Shown piece after piece: positions 22,816 to 34,477 of a stretch of 64,000 nucleotides of DNA (position 1 is its first letter; every line of letters starts with the position of its first letter). The notes under the pieces are model-generated. The model ran no database searches and was not told where the DNA came from. It worked only from the letters and a program-made list of their open reading frames with translations. The translations under genes were made by a program, and so were the position numbers. Source of the DNA: Cranoglanis bouderius (lineage: Eukaryota > Chordata > Actinopteri > Siluriformes > Cranoglanididae); contig CM042548.1 of assembly GCA_023630585.1 (NCBI GenBank), positions 9,355,027 through 9,419,026 of the forward strand, given 5' to 3'.

Positions 22816-22900
22816 ACATGCATGGTGTCCTGCAATGGACTGGCATTCCTTTCAGGGTGTATTCCTGATCTTACTGAGATACATGAATGAGTGATGAATG
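22605..22900 (+). mobile_element. Old copy of the (GGAT)-tailed SINE family
   Basis: GTTCATGTGGGTTTCCTCAG GGTTCTC, CCTCCCACTTCCCAAAAACA, GATTGGCTACTATAAAATGC CCC and CATGGTGTCCTGCAATGGAC TGGC match the SINE bodies at 57538 and 60572. Its internal TGTGTG stretch has expanded into the microsatellite at 22742-22812. Confidence 0.65.
22742..22812. repeat. (GT)n microsatellite
   Basis: About 35 perfect GT units within the SINE copy, at the site where other copies have only a few TG repeats. Confidence 0.97.
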
Positions 22901-23394
22901 GACCATTAAACACTGTATGTTGCACCATTAAAGCGAAGTTATTGGACAAACACTGAACTAGCACCACAACTCACTGGAGAAGGATGATTATTAAGGGAAA
23001 GCAGATTTTTTTTTTCACATGGATGTACGATTTTTATGCAGTGTGCACATAAAGCATCTGCAGTAACAAAACGTTGCAGTAAATGTTAACATTATAGACT
23101 TGTAGTAGTTCAGTATAAGTCTTGTGTGGATGTGGGGAAAGGCGCTTCTGTGGACTTAAGCCAGAGTTCTTCTCGTAAAGTACGTCCAGACGTCCAGATA
23201 TACTTCTATGGGGAGAGACTCGTATACTAGAAATCGATCAGCAGGATGATATTCCTGAACTGAAATATGTTTTTCTTTTGCATGTATCTCAATCATAGTT
23301 TATAACTGTTTAAAATCCCCCAAGAGTGAAAAAGGTGAGAAAAAGACTGTATTTTGACTGTGGTTCAGAACCATCACGGACATTTTGACATGTT

Positions 23395-23910
23395 AGTCTA
23401 TAATGGTGTCTGATTACAAACTGAATTGATTAGGGTTATTTCCATTTTGCGCCAATGTGACTTACATGCACTTAAATATTCTGATATTAGTCGGAATTTG
23501 GCAATATTCTAATTAGTATTGAGTCATGTAAACGCCACAATCCGATTGCTCGATTCAAATTAAGGCAATATTTTGATTCCTCATAAGTCCCACCCCTGGA
23601 ATATGTCTGTTTTAATCAGAAATGTGTTGCATGTAAACACTTATTCGGAAAATTCACTGAAAGGAGATATATGCGCATTCTCAGTCTGCAAGGAATTGTG
23701 GGTAGCAACGAGAGCATCTTGAATCTCCCAGGAAATAACAGCGGGGAAGGAAAAGCGCATGTGTAGATCAGCATACTTACAACAACCATGTAAAGTATAC
23801 AGGAATATTCTGGTGCCTGTACGCATATAAACATTGTATTCGGAATATGGCTGCAACCCGAATTTAGACCTTAAATGGAGTTTGATGTGCATGGAAACGT
23901 AGTCAATGTG
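23395..23910. mobile_element. Candidate MITE (CATGTAAAC-type repeat)
   Basis: Repeated CATGTAAACG/GCATGTAAACAC motifs and the right part GTGCATGGAAACGTAGTC resemble a fish repeat with GACTACGTTTACATGCAC ends. The left end cannot be fixed. No coding remnant. Confidence 0.35.
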
Positions 23911-23981
23911 TAAGGAAATCACACTTGGCTAGGAAGGTTTTAGACATGTTAAGCCAGACTGAGTGTTTTCACCACTATGTA

Positions 23982-25476
23982 CAGTGAGGGGAAAAAGTAT
24001 TTGATCCCCTGCTGATTTTGCACGTTTGCCCACTGAAAAAGAAATGATCAGTCTATAATTTTAATGGTAGGTGTATTTTAACAGTGAGAGACAGAACAAC
24101 AACAAAAAAATCCAGAAAAACGCATTTCAAAAAAGTTATAAATTGATTTGCATTTTAATGAGTGAAATAAGTATTTGATCCCCTATCAATCAGCAAGATT
24201 TCTGGCTCTCAGGTGTCTTTTACACAGGTAATGAGCTGAGATTAGGAGCACTCTCTACCTGTATAAAAGACATCTGTCCACAGAAGCAATCAATCAATCA
24301 GATTCCAAACTCTCCACCATGGCCAAGACCAAAGAGCTGACCAAGGATGTCAGGGACAAGATTGTAGACCTACACAAGGCTGGAATGGGCTACAAGACCA
24401 TCGCCAAGCAGCTTGGTGAGAAGGTGACAAGAGTTGGTGCGATTATTCACAAATGGAAGAAACACAAAATAACTGTCAGTCTCCCTTGGTCTGGGGCTCC
24501 ATGCAAGATCTCACATCGTGGAGTTTCAATGATCATGAGAACGGTGAGGAATCAGCCCAGAACTACACCTCAGTTTACACCTCAACAGCTGGGACCATAG
24601 TCACCAAGAAAACAATTGGTAATACACTACGCCGTGAAGGCCTGAAATCGTGCAGCGCCCGCAAGGTCCCCCTGCTCAAGAAAGCACATGTACAGGCCCG
24701 TCTGAAGTTTGCCTGAATGATTCAGAGGAGAACTGGGTGAAAGTGTTGTGGTCAGATGAGACCCAAATCGAGCTCTTTGGCATCAACTCAGCTCGCCGTG
24801 TTTGGAGGAGGAGGAATGCTGCCTATGACCCCAAGAACACCATCCCCACCGTCAAACATGGAGGTGGGAACATTATGCTTTGGGGATGTATTTCTGCTAA
24901 GGGGACAGGACAACTGCACCGCATCAAAGGGACGATGGATGGGGCCATCTTGGGTGAGAATCTCCTTCCCTCAGCCAGGGCATTGAAAATGGGTTGTGGA
25001 TGGGTATTCCAGAATGACAATGACCCAAAACACACAGCCAAGGCAACAAAGGAGTGGCTCAAGTCTCCAGGCCTTAATCCCATAGAAAATCTGTGGAGGG
25101 AGCTGAAGGTTCGAGTTGTCAAACGTCAGCCTCGAGACCTTAATGACTTGGAGAGGATCTGCAAAGAGGAGTGGGACAAAATCCCTCCTGAGATGTGTGC
25201 AAACCTGGTGGCCAACTACAAGAAACATCTGACCTCTGTGATTGCCAACAAGGGTTTTGCCACCAAGTACTAAGTCGAAGGGGTCAAATACTTATTTCAC
25301 TCATTAAAATGCAAATCAATTTATAACTTTTTTGAAATGCATTTTTCTGGATTTTTTTGTTGTTATTCTGTCTCTCACTGTTAAAATACACCAACCATTA
25401 AAATTATAGACTGATCATTTCTTTGTCAGTGGGCAAACGTACAAAATGAGGAGATCAAATACTTTTTCCCCCACTG
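23982..25476 (+). mobile_element. Full-length Tc1-like transposon, inactive
   Basis: CAGTGAGGGGAAAAAGTATT TGATCCCC at 23982 and its complement ending at 25476 are both flanked by TA (23980-23981, 25477-25478). Subterminal repeats of TATTTGATCCCC (24171 region) and TCAAATACTTATTTC (25284 region) give an IR/DR layout. Length 1495 bp. A second, rearranged copy of the same family is at 43634-45966. Confidence 0.95.
24319..25273 (+). pseudogene. Tc1 transposase pseudogene with two frameshifts and a 36-bp loop deletion
   Basis: Starts at ATG 24319 (MAKTKELTKDVRDKIVDLHK, paired HTH domain). Frame 1 ends at 24600 after a scrambled stretch near 24568-24590. A second frame carries GTIVTKKTIGNTLRREGLKS to a stop at 24716. 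A third frame then runs from about 24711 (LNDSEENWVKVLWSDE, first Asp) through FQNDNDPKHTAK (second Asp) and NPIENLW (Glu) to the stop at 25273. The spacing from second Asp to Glu is 22 residues instead of 34, so 12 residues of the catalytic domain are missing. Inactive. Confidence 0.92.
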
Positions 25477-25668
25477 TATGTTAAACTGGTTCCTTACCCA
25501 ATGTGATCTTTGCAGGCAAATAGCCAAGGCATGATTATAACGTTGTCAGGCGGAAGTTATAGCTCCAACAAATCCAAAGACAACAAATCCACTTGAAATG
25601 ATAGCAACGTCAGAAACTGGTGAAAAATGAGGCGATCAGTGAACAGAGTTATCAGGGCAAAAACCAGA

Positions 25669-25684
25669 ATAAAAAAAAAAAAAA
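25669..25684. repeat. Poly(A) tract
   Basis: A run of about 15 A with no linked retroelement that I recognise. Confidence 0.7.
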
Positions 25685-25789
25685 CATAATACAAATCAGA
25701 TAAACTCACACAGGAAACAAGGCTTGGTACATCAGGCTATAAACAACACTGAGCAATACTTCACACCACGCGTGTGTGTCGGAGTCTTA

Positions 25790-26307
25790 CCCTGCGCCCC
25801 AGTTGGCGTACTTATACTATGTACTAGAAGCATGTACTCTTTTTGTGAAGAAAATGTACATGCTTTTGAGTGTGTATTAAAAGAGTATGCAAGTACTGGG
25901 ACATACTAACGCGTCATGTAAAGGAAGAGAACGCTGTTGCCTAGTTATGCACACTGTCACCGTAAACAAACTCCTCGTTGCATTTGAACTTTTCTTCATT
26001 CATTATTCCTTATATAATTTATACTATATATGTATTTAATTTATCGTTCCCTTGATTTAATTTCCCACATTTCTTTTACACCTCTTTAAAATGGATCCAT
26101 AACAAAACTCGCCTCCCTCGCGCAAGGAGTTGTGGGAAATTTTATCTGAAAAAGTATCCACGGATCCACACTTCAAAAATCCACCAGAAATAGTAGACCA
26201 TCCAGGTACCTTTGGGATACTCATTTCGATATACTACCATTTGGGACACACTAACTCTTAGCTCAGATACTATCTAGTACAGATAGTATGGCAGTTGGGA
26301 TGCAGGG
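25790..26307. mobile_element. MITE with CCCTGCRYCCCARYTG ends
   Basis: Left CCCTGCGCCCCAGTTGGCGT ACTTATACTATG and right ATAGTATGGCAGTTGGGATG CAGGG are inverted repeats of about 28 bp, flanked by TA on both sides. Inside are GTATGTACT-like repeats. 518 bp, no transposase. Superfamily not assigned. Confidence 0.65.
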
Positions 26308-26528
26308 TATATTTATAGGGTATGTGAGAGATTGAAACCACATGAGTGTTAATCAGTAGTCAGGGGAGCTTGAATGCAATAGTAAGTAGTCCTTGGCAGC
26401 CATAGTTGTAGGCTATGATGCTGCTTGGGAAATAAAGTTTGATGCTGATTCCTGTTTTGACATGAAAATGTAAATAGCAACATTTCTTTATTGTCTTTTA
26501 CCAAAATATCTCTTTTTTTTTTGGCAAG

Positions 26529-26532
26529 ACCC

Positions 26533-26563
<31 letters not shown>

Positions 26564-26572
26564 TTTGTTTAT
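26529..26572. repeat. (ATTT)n microsatellite
   Basis: About nine ATTT units with minor interruptions. Confidence 0.9.
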
Positions 26573-26959
26573 CCCAGACTTCAGCCACAGCAACATCTGA
26601 TGGGTTTTCCCAGACCGCCACATAATTTTTTTATGTGGTCTTTGACTCAAATAGTATGTAAAAACAGACATTTCTGCACATGCACATTTCCCCATAACTA
26701 ACAGAGCAAAGTACTCTATCTCTGCACATGAAATTATGGTAAGAACCTGATATTCCAGGCATTTTCTGGTAGCATTCTGGATTGCCTCTTTTTACTGAAG
26801 GGGCAGAACTTACGTAATACATTTGCCATTGACGGTTGCTCTCTACCCCATTCATATTTGAAACAGTAGGCTGTCTCTAGTCATACACCACCTGCTTAAT
26901 CCAGAGCTACTTGTTTGCTTACGTTGTATTAATTTCTAAAGCAAACAAAGCTAAATGAA

Positions 26960-27780
26960 TCTCATTTTCCGAGATTCACTCCAGGCCTGCCCTTGCCATG
27001 AGGGCACTACACTGGCTGCAAGGAGAGCAGATGGGCACTGAGCTCCGGCGCTGGCCATTTCCAATCTGTCCTCAGCTACTGTAATGACAGTGGCCACACT
27101 TTAATTAGTCACTCCAGCAGCGATGCAGAATGTGAGCAGTTAAGCACGATTTGCTGACCTTCAGAGCATCGCCTACCTGCCTACCTTTAACCAGCTGCAT
27201 ATCTACACAAATCTTTATTTCCCTATAAATTCATTTCTTTCTGATATAGAAAGCTGTCTTGTATGCTGTTGTAATGCCTAATAAACATTTAACCGAGTCA
27301 TCGAAGGGCTGCCATGATGGCCGAGGTACATGAAGTCCAGTAGCTCATTATCACATATCACGAAGCAGAAGAATATCAGAGGCAGGGCAGACCAAAGAAA
27401 CGAAACTAATCTCAAACGCTAACCCATATAACATCACTTGATCTATTATGTATGTACTTTTATTTTTTTTCTCAGTGACATTTCATTAAAGCCTACTTAC
27501 ACCGAGGCGTTTGATCTAAGCACACCTTTTTTAAACAGCGAGGCCAAATTCCCCTTTCGCTCGGCTGAAATGTCTGTGCCCTAAGACAGCTAATTTATCT
27601 GGGGACATCAGGCAGAAGCAGTAGAGGTAGAGAGATGAGTTCCGTCTGGGAGGAGTTAGTGCTGCTGAACAGAATGCATCATGACAGTGCTTTCATCTCT
27701 ATTCCTAAACTCATGCTAATTAACACCACGATCTGGCTTCTAGAAGCACTTGCATGCCCCTGGTAGTACATGATGCCTTA
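26960..27780. promoter_or_regulatory. Candidate conserved non-coding cluster in cadm1
   Basis: About 800 bp of high-complexity sequence free of recognisable repeats. Several homeobox-type cores (CACTTTAATTAGTCACTCC near 27100, GCTAATTAACACC near 27715) occur and there is no long open frame. Location in an intron of a neural adhesion gene fits a developmental enhancer. Conservation is not tested, so this is inference from texture. Confidence 0.35.
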
Positions 27781-27933
27781 AACATGCATGTTTGAGGATG
27801 ATGCCAAACAGAAACCTGGAGGTCTTCCTCTGTCTGTCTACACCACAAATAGGTGTATGAGTACTGCACCAAATATTATACAAATGATAAGCACAATGAA
27901 TATTTTTGTTTTTTGAATTAATGTTTTTTTGGG

Positions 27934-27956
27934 TTTTTTTTTTTTTTTTTTTTTAA
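27934..27956. repeat. Poly(T) tract
   Basis: Run of about 20 T in AT-rich sequence. Confidence 0.85.
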
Positions 27957-28424
27957 CCAGAAGCAGTGTTTCTGACATCTCTGTGGTTTGGCCAAATCCT
28001 ATGGTACATCTTATTCAGAGATTTGTTGAGGTTGAGGAATGGTGGCTGTTTTTCTGTTTTTGACTTAAGGCTGGTGGCAGAGGGACCTGAGTGAACATGC
28101 CCTTTAAAATAAAAGTGCTTTATATTCCCCATGAAAAGCTACTGGTCTAAACTAAGCTGTACACATTTCAAAAGCATAATGGAATTGCTATTTTGTGAAT
28201 AGCTACCAAAGAAGAATGGTATTCTTCTCATACATACTGCTCATATTGGCATAACCAAGGTCTCTTTAGTCTTATTCACTGTCTATAAATGAAATATTAC
28301 TTAAGCTTACTGTACATGATGTGAAGTTTGCATTTGGTAGTAAAATGCAGGCTAATGGATGTAAATAGTAGCATAATGCAGCAAAATATGTGAATGTACG
28401 GGGTATAATGAATTCGCCATGCTA

Positions 28425-29070
28425 CAGTTAAGGTGATAAGTTTGCATATGCCTTGCTGAATCTGCATAATGTTAGAGGGATCATAAAAATTGCATTTTGT
28501 TTTTATTTAGTACTGCCCTGAATAAGCTATTTCACATAACAGATGTTTACATATAATCCACAATATGACTATAATAACTGAATTTACACAAATGAACCAG
28601 TTCAAAAGTTTACATACGCTTGATTCTTAATACTGTGTGATGTTACCTGGATGACCAGCGACTGTTTTTATGTTTTGTGATAGTTGTTCATGAGTCCCTT
28701 GTTTGTCCTGAGCAGTTAAACTGCCCACTGCTCTTCAGAAAAATCCTCCAGGTCCTGCACATTCAATGCTTTCCCAGCATCTTCTGCATATTTGACCCCT
28801 TTCCAGCAGTGTATGATGTTGAGATCCATCTTTTCACACTGAGGGACTCGAACACAACTATCACAAAACATAAAAACAGTAGTTGATCATCCAGGCAACA
28901 ACACACGGTATTAAGAATGAAGCGTATGTAAACTCTTGGAATAGTTAATTTGTGTAAATTTAGTTATTATTGTGTCATGTGGACTATATGTAAACATCTG
29001 TTATGTGAAATAGCTTATTCAGGGCCGTACTAAATAATAAACAAAATGTAATTTTTATGATCCTCTACTA

Positions 29071-29119
<49 letters not shown>

Positions 29120-29144
29120 ATTTTAACTTATGACCTCAACAGTG
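28425..29144. mobile_element. Tc1-type foldback element
   Basis: Two arms, 28425-28700 and 28841-29144, are near-complementary over their length. Examples are GAATAAGCTATTTCACATAA CAGATGTTTACATAT and its inverse, and TGTTTTTATGTTTTGTGATA GTTGT and its inverse. The spacer is about 140 bp. Termini CAGTTAAGGTGATAAG and CTTATGACCTCAACAGTG lie next to TA on both sides and recall Sleeping Beauty-type Tc1 ends (CAGTTGAAGTC). An (ATT)n tract has grown in the right arm. No transposase. Confidence 0.85.
29070..29117. repeat. (ATT)n microsatellite
   Basis: About 16 ATT units in the right arm of the foldback element. The left arm lacks them. Confidence 0.95.
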
Positions 29145-29349
29145 TACCTTGCAAGCCAATATTTTTTGTCATGTCCATTATAATACATAAATTCTTCAAG
29201 TAAATATGCATGCTAAGGTTTTCAGTTATCCACGTTATATTGTCCAGCAGAAGCAAATAAATAGAGACTCTATCAGATGAAGCCCTTCTGATGAATGGTA
29301 CAGTTTGATTTTTTTAATATTTATTGCATATTATACTGTATATACTACA

Positions 29350-29816
29350 TTCTCACTGGACACTATCACAAGAAAACCTGTAAACCTGCTCATTCATGCA
29401 GTTATCCAGTCTGCCAAGCAAGTAGCAGCAGCACAATGCATACAATCATGCAGATAGAGGGCAAGAACTTCAGTTAATGTTCACATCAAAAATCAGAGCT
29501 GGGGGAAAAAATGTGATCTCGGTGACTTTGACCGTGGCATGGTAGTTGGTGCGAGATATTTCAGAAAGTGCTGATGTCTTAGGATTTTCATGCACAACCG
29601 TCTATAGTTTACATAGGACGGTGCAAAAAAAAAAAAAAAAAGAAGACAAAAAATAAGTGAGAGGTGATTCTGCAGGCGGAAATTGATGCCTTGTTGATGA
29701 GAGAGAGATCAGATAAGAACTGGTTTGAACTGACAGGAAAGCTACAGTTAACCCGAATAACCACTTTTTACAACCGTGGTGAGCAGAAAAGCATCTCAGA
29801 ATGCACAGCACGTGAT
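29350..29816 (+). mobile_element. Tc1-like transposon, 5' third only
   Basis: Left end CATTCTCACTGGACACTATC is a diverged form of the CACTCACTGGCCACTTTATT terminus of a common fish Tc1. Downstream, TCGGTGACTTTGACCGTGGC ATGG and GGATTTTCATGCACAACCG encode the start of its transposase (SDFDRGMVVGA-like, HTH). It stops at GAATGCACAGCACG near 29816, where relatives continue. A poly(A) tract (29626-29642) interrupts the frame. No right end. Confidence 0.75.
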
Positions 29817-29822
29817 ATGTAA

Positions 29823-29905
29823 GGGATAATGCACGGCTAGGCGTGAAGCGGAGGGTGGTTGCATTAATATCGTGTGACACGCACCTAGCCGTGAATTATC
29901 CCGCT
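29823..29905. repeat. Short inverted repeat (hairpin)
   Basis: GGATAATGCACGGCTAGGCG TG and CACGCACCTAGCCGTGAATT ATCC are imperfect inverse repeats around a short AT/GC-mixed loop. It adjoins the broken end of the Tc1 fragment and may be a remnant of a different MITE. A regulatory or RNA role is not indicated. Confidence 0.5.
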
Positions 29906-30229
29906 TACACCATGCTCACTTACCAGCATTGACAAGTTAAAGCTCTCATTGATGTTTGCAGTGCAAAATTTGACCGAAAGGTTAAAAATAACGGTTAATT
30001 TTCGTTAGTCATTTTTTTATATGGGTCATTAGATATAGAATTATGCTCACTCTAAATCATACACAGACGTAGTGCGATAAGATGTGGCCTTTTTTTCACG
30101 TGGTTTCACGCGATTCGTCATGTGTGATCACGCGGCACCCTGCAGGCACGCTTCTTAGAATTTCATAACCCACAATAACCACCAGGTGGCGCATGGAACA
30201 ACATACTGTAGCTGAACACATGGTACACT

Positions 30230-30905
30230 GAAAAAAATGTAGTGTGGCCGGTTAGATTTAAGAAAAAACATTACGTATGGTTTACATAAAAATATTTCTT
30301 ATCAAAACTTATGCTAAACCTAATTTAAACAAGTTTCTAATTACAAGATTCAGTTATACAAAGCAAGCGTGTACTGTCAGGTAGGACAGGTACAATAACT
30401 TCCTTTCTTAGATTTAAAGTTTCACTATTGGAAAAAAAAACTGGTTTAAAGTAAACACAGACTGGAAGACTGGAACACAGACTTAAAGTCCACACACTGG
30501 AAAAAAAAAGCTCACTGAATTTACTTAATTCAAATGTGTACACCGGTTCCACGTGATTGAATTGAGTTACATTAACATCATTTGTTTTTGGACATCAAAC
30601 ATGAATTGATCATATATTTTTCAATGCCCTGAATAAAATTAAACTTCACTTGAGCTGAGGATTGAACCCCGGTTGCTGGTATTCTGCAACAGCCACATTA
30701 CCACTGTGTTATTCTACCACACACACTTTGGCTGTGTTAATTTAAATACTATAGTTATAGTACCTGCACTGTGTGAATTGATCAAAATGTAGTGAAAATT
30801 AGCTGTTTGGGTTAATTTGATATATTCTCCACCATTTTACATAAGTAAAAATTAGTTGTTTAAATTGAGCTATCTTTATTCTCCTCCAAAGATGTAGGAG
30901 AGATT
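30230..30905. repeat. Candidate repeat with internal tRNA-like box (minus strand)
   Basis: Starts ACACTGAAAAAAATGTAGTG and repeats an ACACTGGAAAAAAAAA motif at 30495. On the minus strand 30725-30650 reads GGTAGAATAACACAGTGGTA ATGTGG...GGGGTTCAATCC, which has a good B box and a weak A box, so it looks like a tRNA-derived piece. No mature tRNA fold is supported. Class and ends are uncertain. Confidence 0.35.
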
Positions 30906-31049
30906 AACAGATCAGCTCGTAAAGGGAAATTTGACTAATTTAGTATTACTGATCAACTATTCGTCCAGCGATAAGTTGAACCTAGTGTATTCATTAATCA
31001 TGCATTAGATATTACCTCCGTGGCCACCGGCAATAATATCCTAAACATA

Positions 31050-32621
31050 GTGACACATTATTTTAAGAGCATGTAGCAGAATCGCAATTCAAGGCAATAG
31101 ACACTTGTAAGCAATAAGAACACGTATATTCAAGAACAGACGAGACTTTATTGAACTATTCTATGACAAAAACTAATCTAACATATAAACACACGCACAC
31201 ATGCGCACACGCATACATAAACAGCTGATAATGAAGAGTGAATGAAGATCCGAGTCTCTAGCGTTGCATGCTATTTCACAGACCATGATCTGAACGAACC
31301 ATCAACTTATTAAGTTATATCCACTTCCTTTAGAAGGACTCAACTTATTATAGACACCAGATTAGCTAGATTCTGGGGTATTGCGCTTGCCTTTGAATGG
31401 CTGTGTTGAAGGGATTTCCTCGTTACGTCGTGGTGTCGTCAGCGGTCTGGTCGGTGAGAGGCGTCTCGGAAGACCAATCGGAGTGCTGAGTGGAATGAAG
31501 GCGGGAGGTTTGAAAAGCAGGCAGCGGCTCTCGCTGGGTCCCCAGGCCGATGTGAACGTGATCTGATCTCCCCGACGTTGATTGGCTCTGGAGACCCTCC
31601 GCCGACCCCGTCCTTCGAAGCGTGCCAAGAAGCAAGAGATACGAGAGAGAGAGTGAAGCAAGCGACGAGCCAAACTCTTGTGTTCTTAGGATTTTAACAC
31701 TACCTGGGCTAGTCCAGCCCAGAGTGCTTCCTCCAATCAATATTGTCTTTGGGCGGGGTGTTAGCCAGATTCTCCACCTATTATGCTAATCAGCCCCTTG
31801 TCCATGTGGATGAGTGGTTCCACACTCTTCAATGATGAGTGGATTATTAAACTTTGTCCTGAAACTTTGCATGTACATATCAGAACAATCTACACAAATT
31901 TCCTTACTCTTATGATTTAGGAAATCACTCAATGAACACATACATACCAAACAAGACATGTTTGACTATACTTAAAGTAAATTACTAATATTTAAAACAC
32001 AATGATCCTCCTAGGGCTACTACACTAATACATGATTAAATGGAATAATTAGTGGCAACTTAAAGGTGATACACATGAAGAAAATGGAACAACACATGGT
32101 AGGACATAGGTGATTGCAGTTGTTCAAAGATGTATTAATTCCCACAGTTGTTGCTCCTGGTAGGCGCCGATTGTGGAATGTGTGAGTCCTCGTGTAGACT
32201 TGTGGAATTGTGGAAGGTGTAATCTTTGTGAGTGAGCGAGAAGGTCTCTCCTTTCTTCCAGAATTTATTGGCCTTAATGGTATGGATCTTTGGACTTATC
32301 TGTTGAGTAAGCAAACTGGTCTGGCCCAAAAGGCCTAAATCACTGCATTTGAGAGCAGTTTCTGTGGTCGAGAGGGTTCAGCCCTGGGTCAGGGAGGCCT
32401 TTAATGCTTGTCGTGTTGGTTGAGATAAGGCAGATGCACAGGCTGGATTTAAGTGGCTCCTGGGTGTCTGGGGTGGATTCCTTGTTTTATGGCTCCCTGA
32501 GTAGAGACATTTTGGTCCAGAGTTTCTTGTGGGTTCTCTGGCTGAGAAGGCCCATTGTTTTATTTCTTCTGGTTATAATTTTGTGAATTATATGATGCTG
32601 CTTGTGCTGAGGCATTACAAA
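31050..32621 (-). mobile_element. Candidate solo LTR on the minus strand
   Basis: Read on the minus strand, a TGTAATGCC start at 32621 leads into about 900 bp of moderate complexity, then a CpG-rich block (31700-31380). This is followed by an AATAAA signal (complement at 31147-31152) with a GT-rich stretch after it. This order (upstream region, CpG-rich transcribed leader, polyadenylation signal) fits a long retroviral-type LTR. Exact ends and a target duplication were not found, and no gag, pol or env sequence adjoins. A non-LTR promoter-bearing repeat is the alternative. Confidence 0.35.
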
Positions 32622-32746
32622 ATTAAACCAAATATTCAAACATTTTATGTGTTAATTTAAACATGTGGCAACATTTATCAGATGTGTTGTTACAGAAAGA
32701 GCATATTTGAATTTTTTTAATGAATAATAATAAATTGTTATTAGAG

Positions 32747-32761
32747 AGCGAGAGAGAGAGA

Positions 32762-32813
<52 letters not shown>
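32747..32813. repeat. Compound (GA)n-(TG)n microsatellite
   Basis: About 8 GA units then about 24 TG units. Confidence 0.95.
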
Positions 32814-32814
<1 letters not shown>

Positions 32815-33850
32815 TACTAATAATGAAGCTGTGAGTTTAACTACTGTATGCAGCTGTAACTGTATGTTACTATGGTTACAATTGTTTATAGGCAGCGCAT
32901 CAATTTAGACCAGTGATTACACTGACCGGAACTACCTGTGCTTTCAACAGTTTGAACTCACACCTTCAGCCAATCAGAATCGAGTGTTCAGACAGACCAT
33001 GGTATAATTATTTACTTACTTACTTACATATCAAATAAATTTATTTACTTATACTTAAATATAATTATTATTTTTGTTTCAATAATGTGGAAAATTATCG
33101 CCACCACTAAAGAATAATTAAAAAAAAAAAACGAGGAGCAATAATCATAGACCTGCTCGTGTAAGAAATCAGAATCGAAACATTTTTTGACATGAAAGAT
33201 AAAACTCTCCAGTATATGAGAAACTAAAAATGTAATTTTGCTGCCAAAATTCACCAGTAAATTTCCCCTTTTGAATGCATGAAAACAGTACTAGTATTGC
33301 TGAAATGAGATTTATTTATTTATCTATTTAAAGTCAACCACAGAATATGTGTGGTGCCTTTTTGGTTTGATGAGTGTCCCTGTACACATGCCTGATGCAC
33401 TTACAGACTGTCTGTCAAATCTTCTCCCCTCTATTAAGTTTAGTTGCTTGGATACCAGTTTCTATTTTTTTCCAAAGTTGAGGACTCACGTTTCTGCATA
33501 AGCCAAATGTGGAATGATTTCCACAAAAAAACAAAAAAGAAACTGATGGAATTTGAAAACATTTGTTTAATTTGAATAGTAAAAAGGGTTAAAGCAGTGG
33601 TTATAAGAGCTACTATAGGTTCGGGTTTGGTACTTGCAAAACAAGTGAGCGCTGATTAGCAAGAATGTGAGAAGACTGTAAATGGTAAAAAAAAAAAAAA
33701 ATTAAAAAAAAACTTCTTCAAGGAAAATGGTTTGCTGACATCATATTGTGGTTTTATTACAAGAACCACCCACCAACATCCACCAAAGGTCAGTGACCAG
33801 GTGAACAGAGGGGATTAGTCAGAGAGGCCATGTATCAACATGAGAATGTA

Positions 33851-34477
33851 TAGTGGTAGAATTTTCTATATATCTGCATAAATACGACCTCGTCAGATTT
33901 TCACACACGTACTAAAAGTTGATAAAGAGAACCCAATTAAACAAATGAGTCAAAAATATTATACTTGGTCATTTATTTATTGAGGAAAATGGTCTAATAT
34001 TACATGTCGGTGAGTGGCAAAAGTATGTGAACCTCTAGGATTAGCAGTTCATTTGGACGTGAAATTAGAGTCAGGTGTTTTCAATCAATGGGATGGCAAT
34101 CAGGTGTGAGTTTTATTTAAAGAACAGGGATCTATAAGAGTCTGATCTTCACAAAAGAGTCAAAGCTGTTCTGTACTGAAATTCTTCCAAGTCGATGTAC
34201 AGGTCTGATCAACAGTTACCGGAAACGTTTAGTTGCAGTTATTGCTGCACAAGGGGGTCACACCAGATACTGAAAGCAAAGGTTCACATACTTTTGCCAC
34301 TTGCAGATATGTAATATTGGATCATTTTCCTCAATAAATAAATGACCAAGTGTAATATTTTTGTCTCATTATCTCTCTTGTCTACTTTTAGAACATCAGG
34401 AAAATGTGATGATGTTTTAGGTCATATTTATGCAGATATATAGAAAATCCTAAATCACAAACTTTCAAGCACCACTG
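33851..34477. mobile_element. Deleted derivative of a Tc1-like transposon (MITE)
   Basis: The right end CAAACTTTCAAGCACCACTG precedes TA at 34478. The left end TAGTGGTAGAATTTTCTATA follows TA at 33849 and lacks part of the terminus. Inverted subterminal blocks (TTGGTCATTTATTTATTGAG GAAAATGG and CATTTTCCTCAATAAATAAA TGACCAAG) flank a short core. The core keeps only the extreme transposase ends (GAAACGTTTAGTTGCAGTTA TTGCTGCACAAGGGGGTCA). It lies about 260 bp upstream of a cadm1 exon. A fragment of the same family is at 36619-36825. Confidence 0.8.

Noticed and set aside
30650..30725. Possible tRNA gene on the minus strand
   Set aside because: A B-box-like GGTTCAATCC is present but the arms do not give a proper cloverleaf; more likely a tRNA-derived repeat piece.
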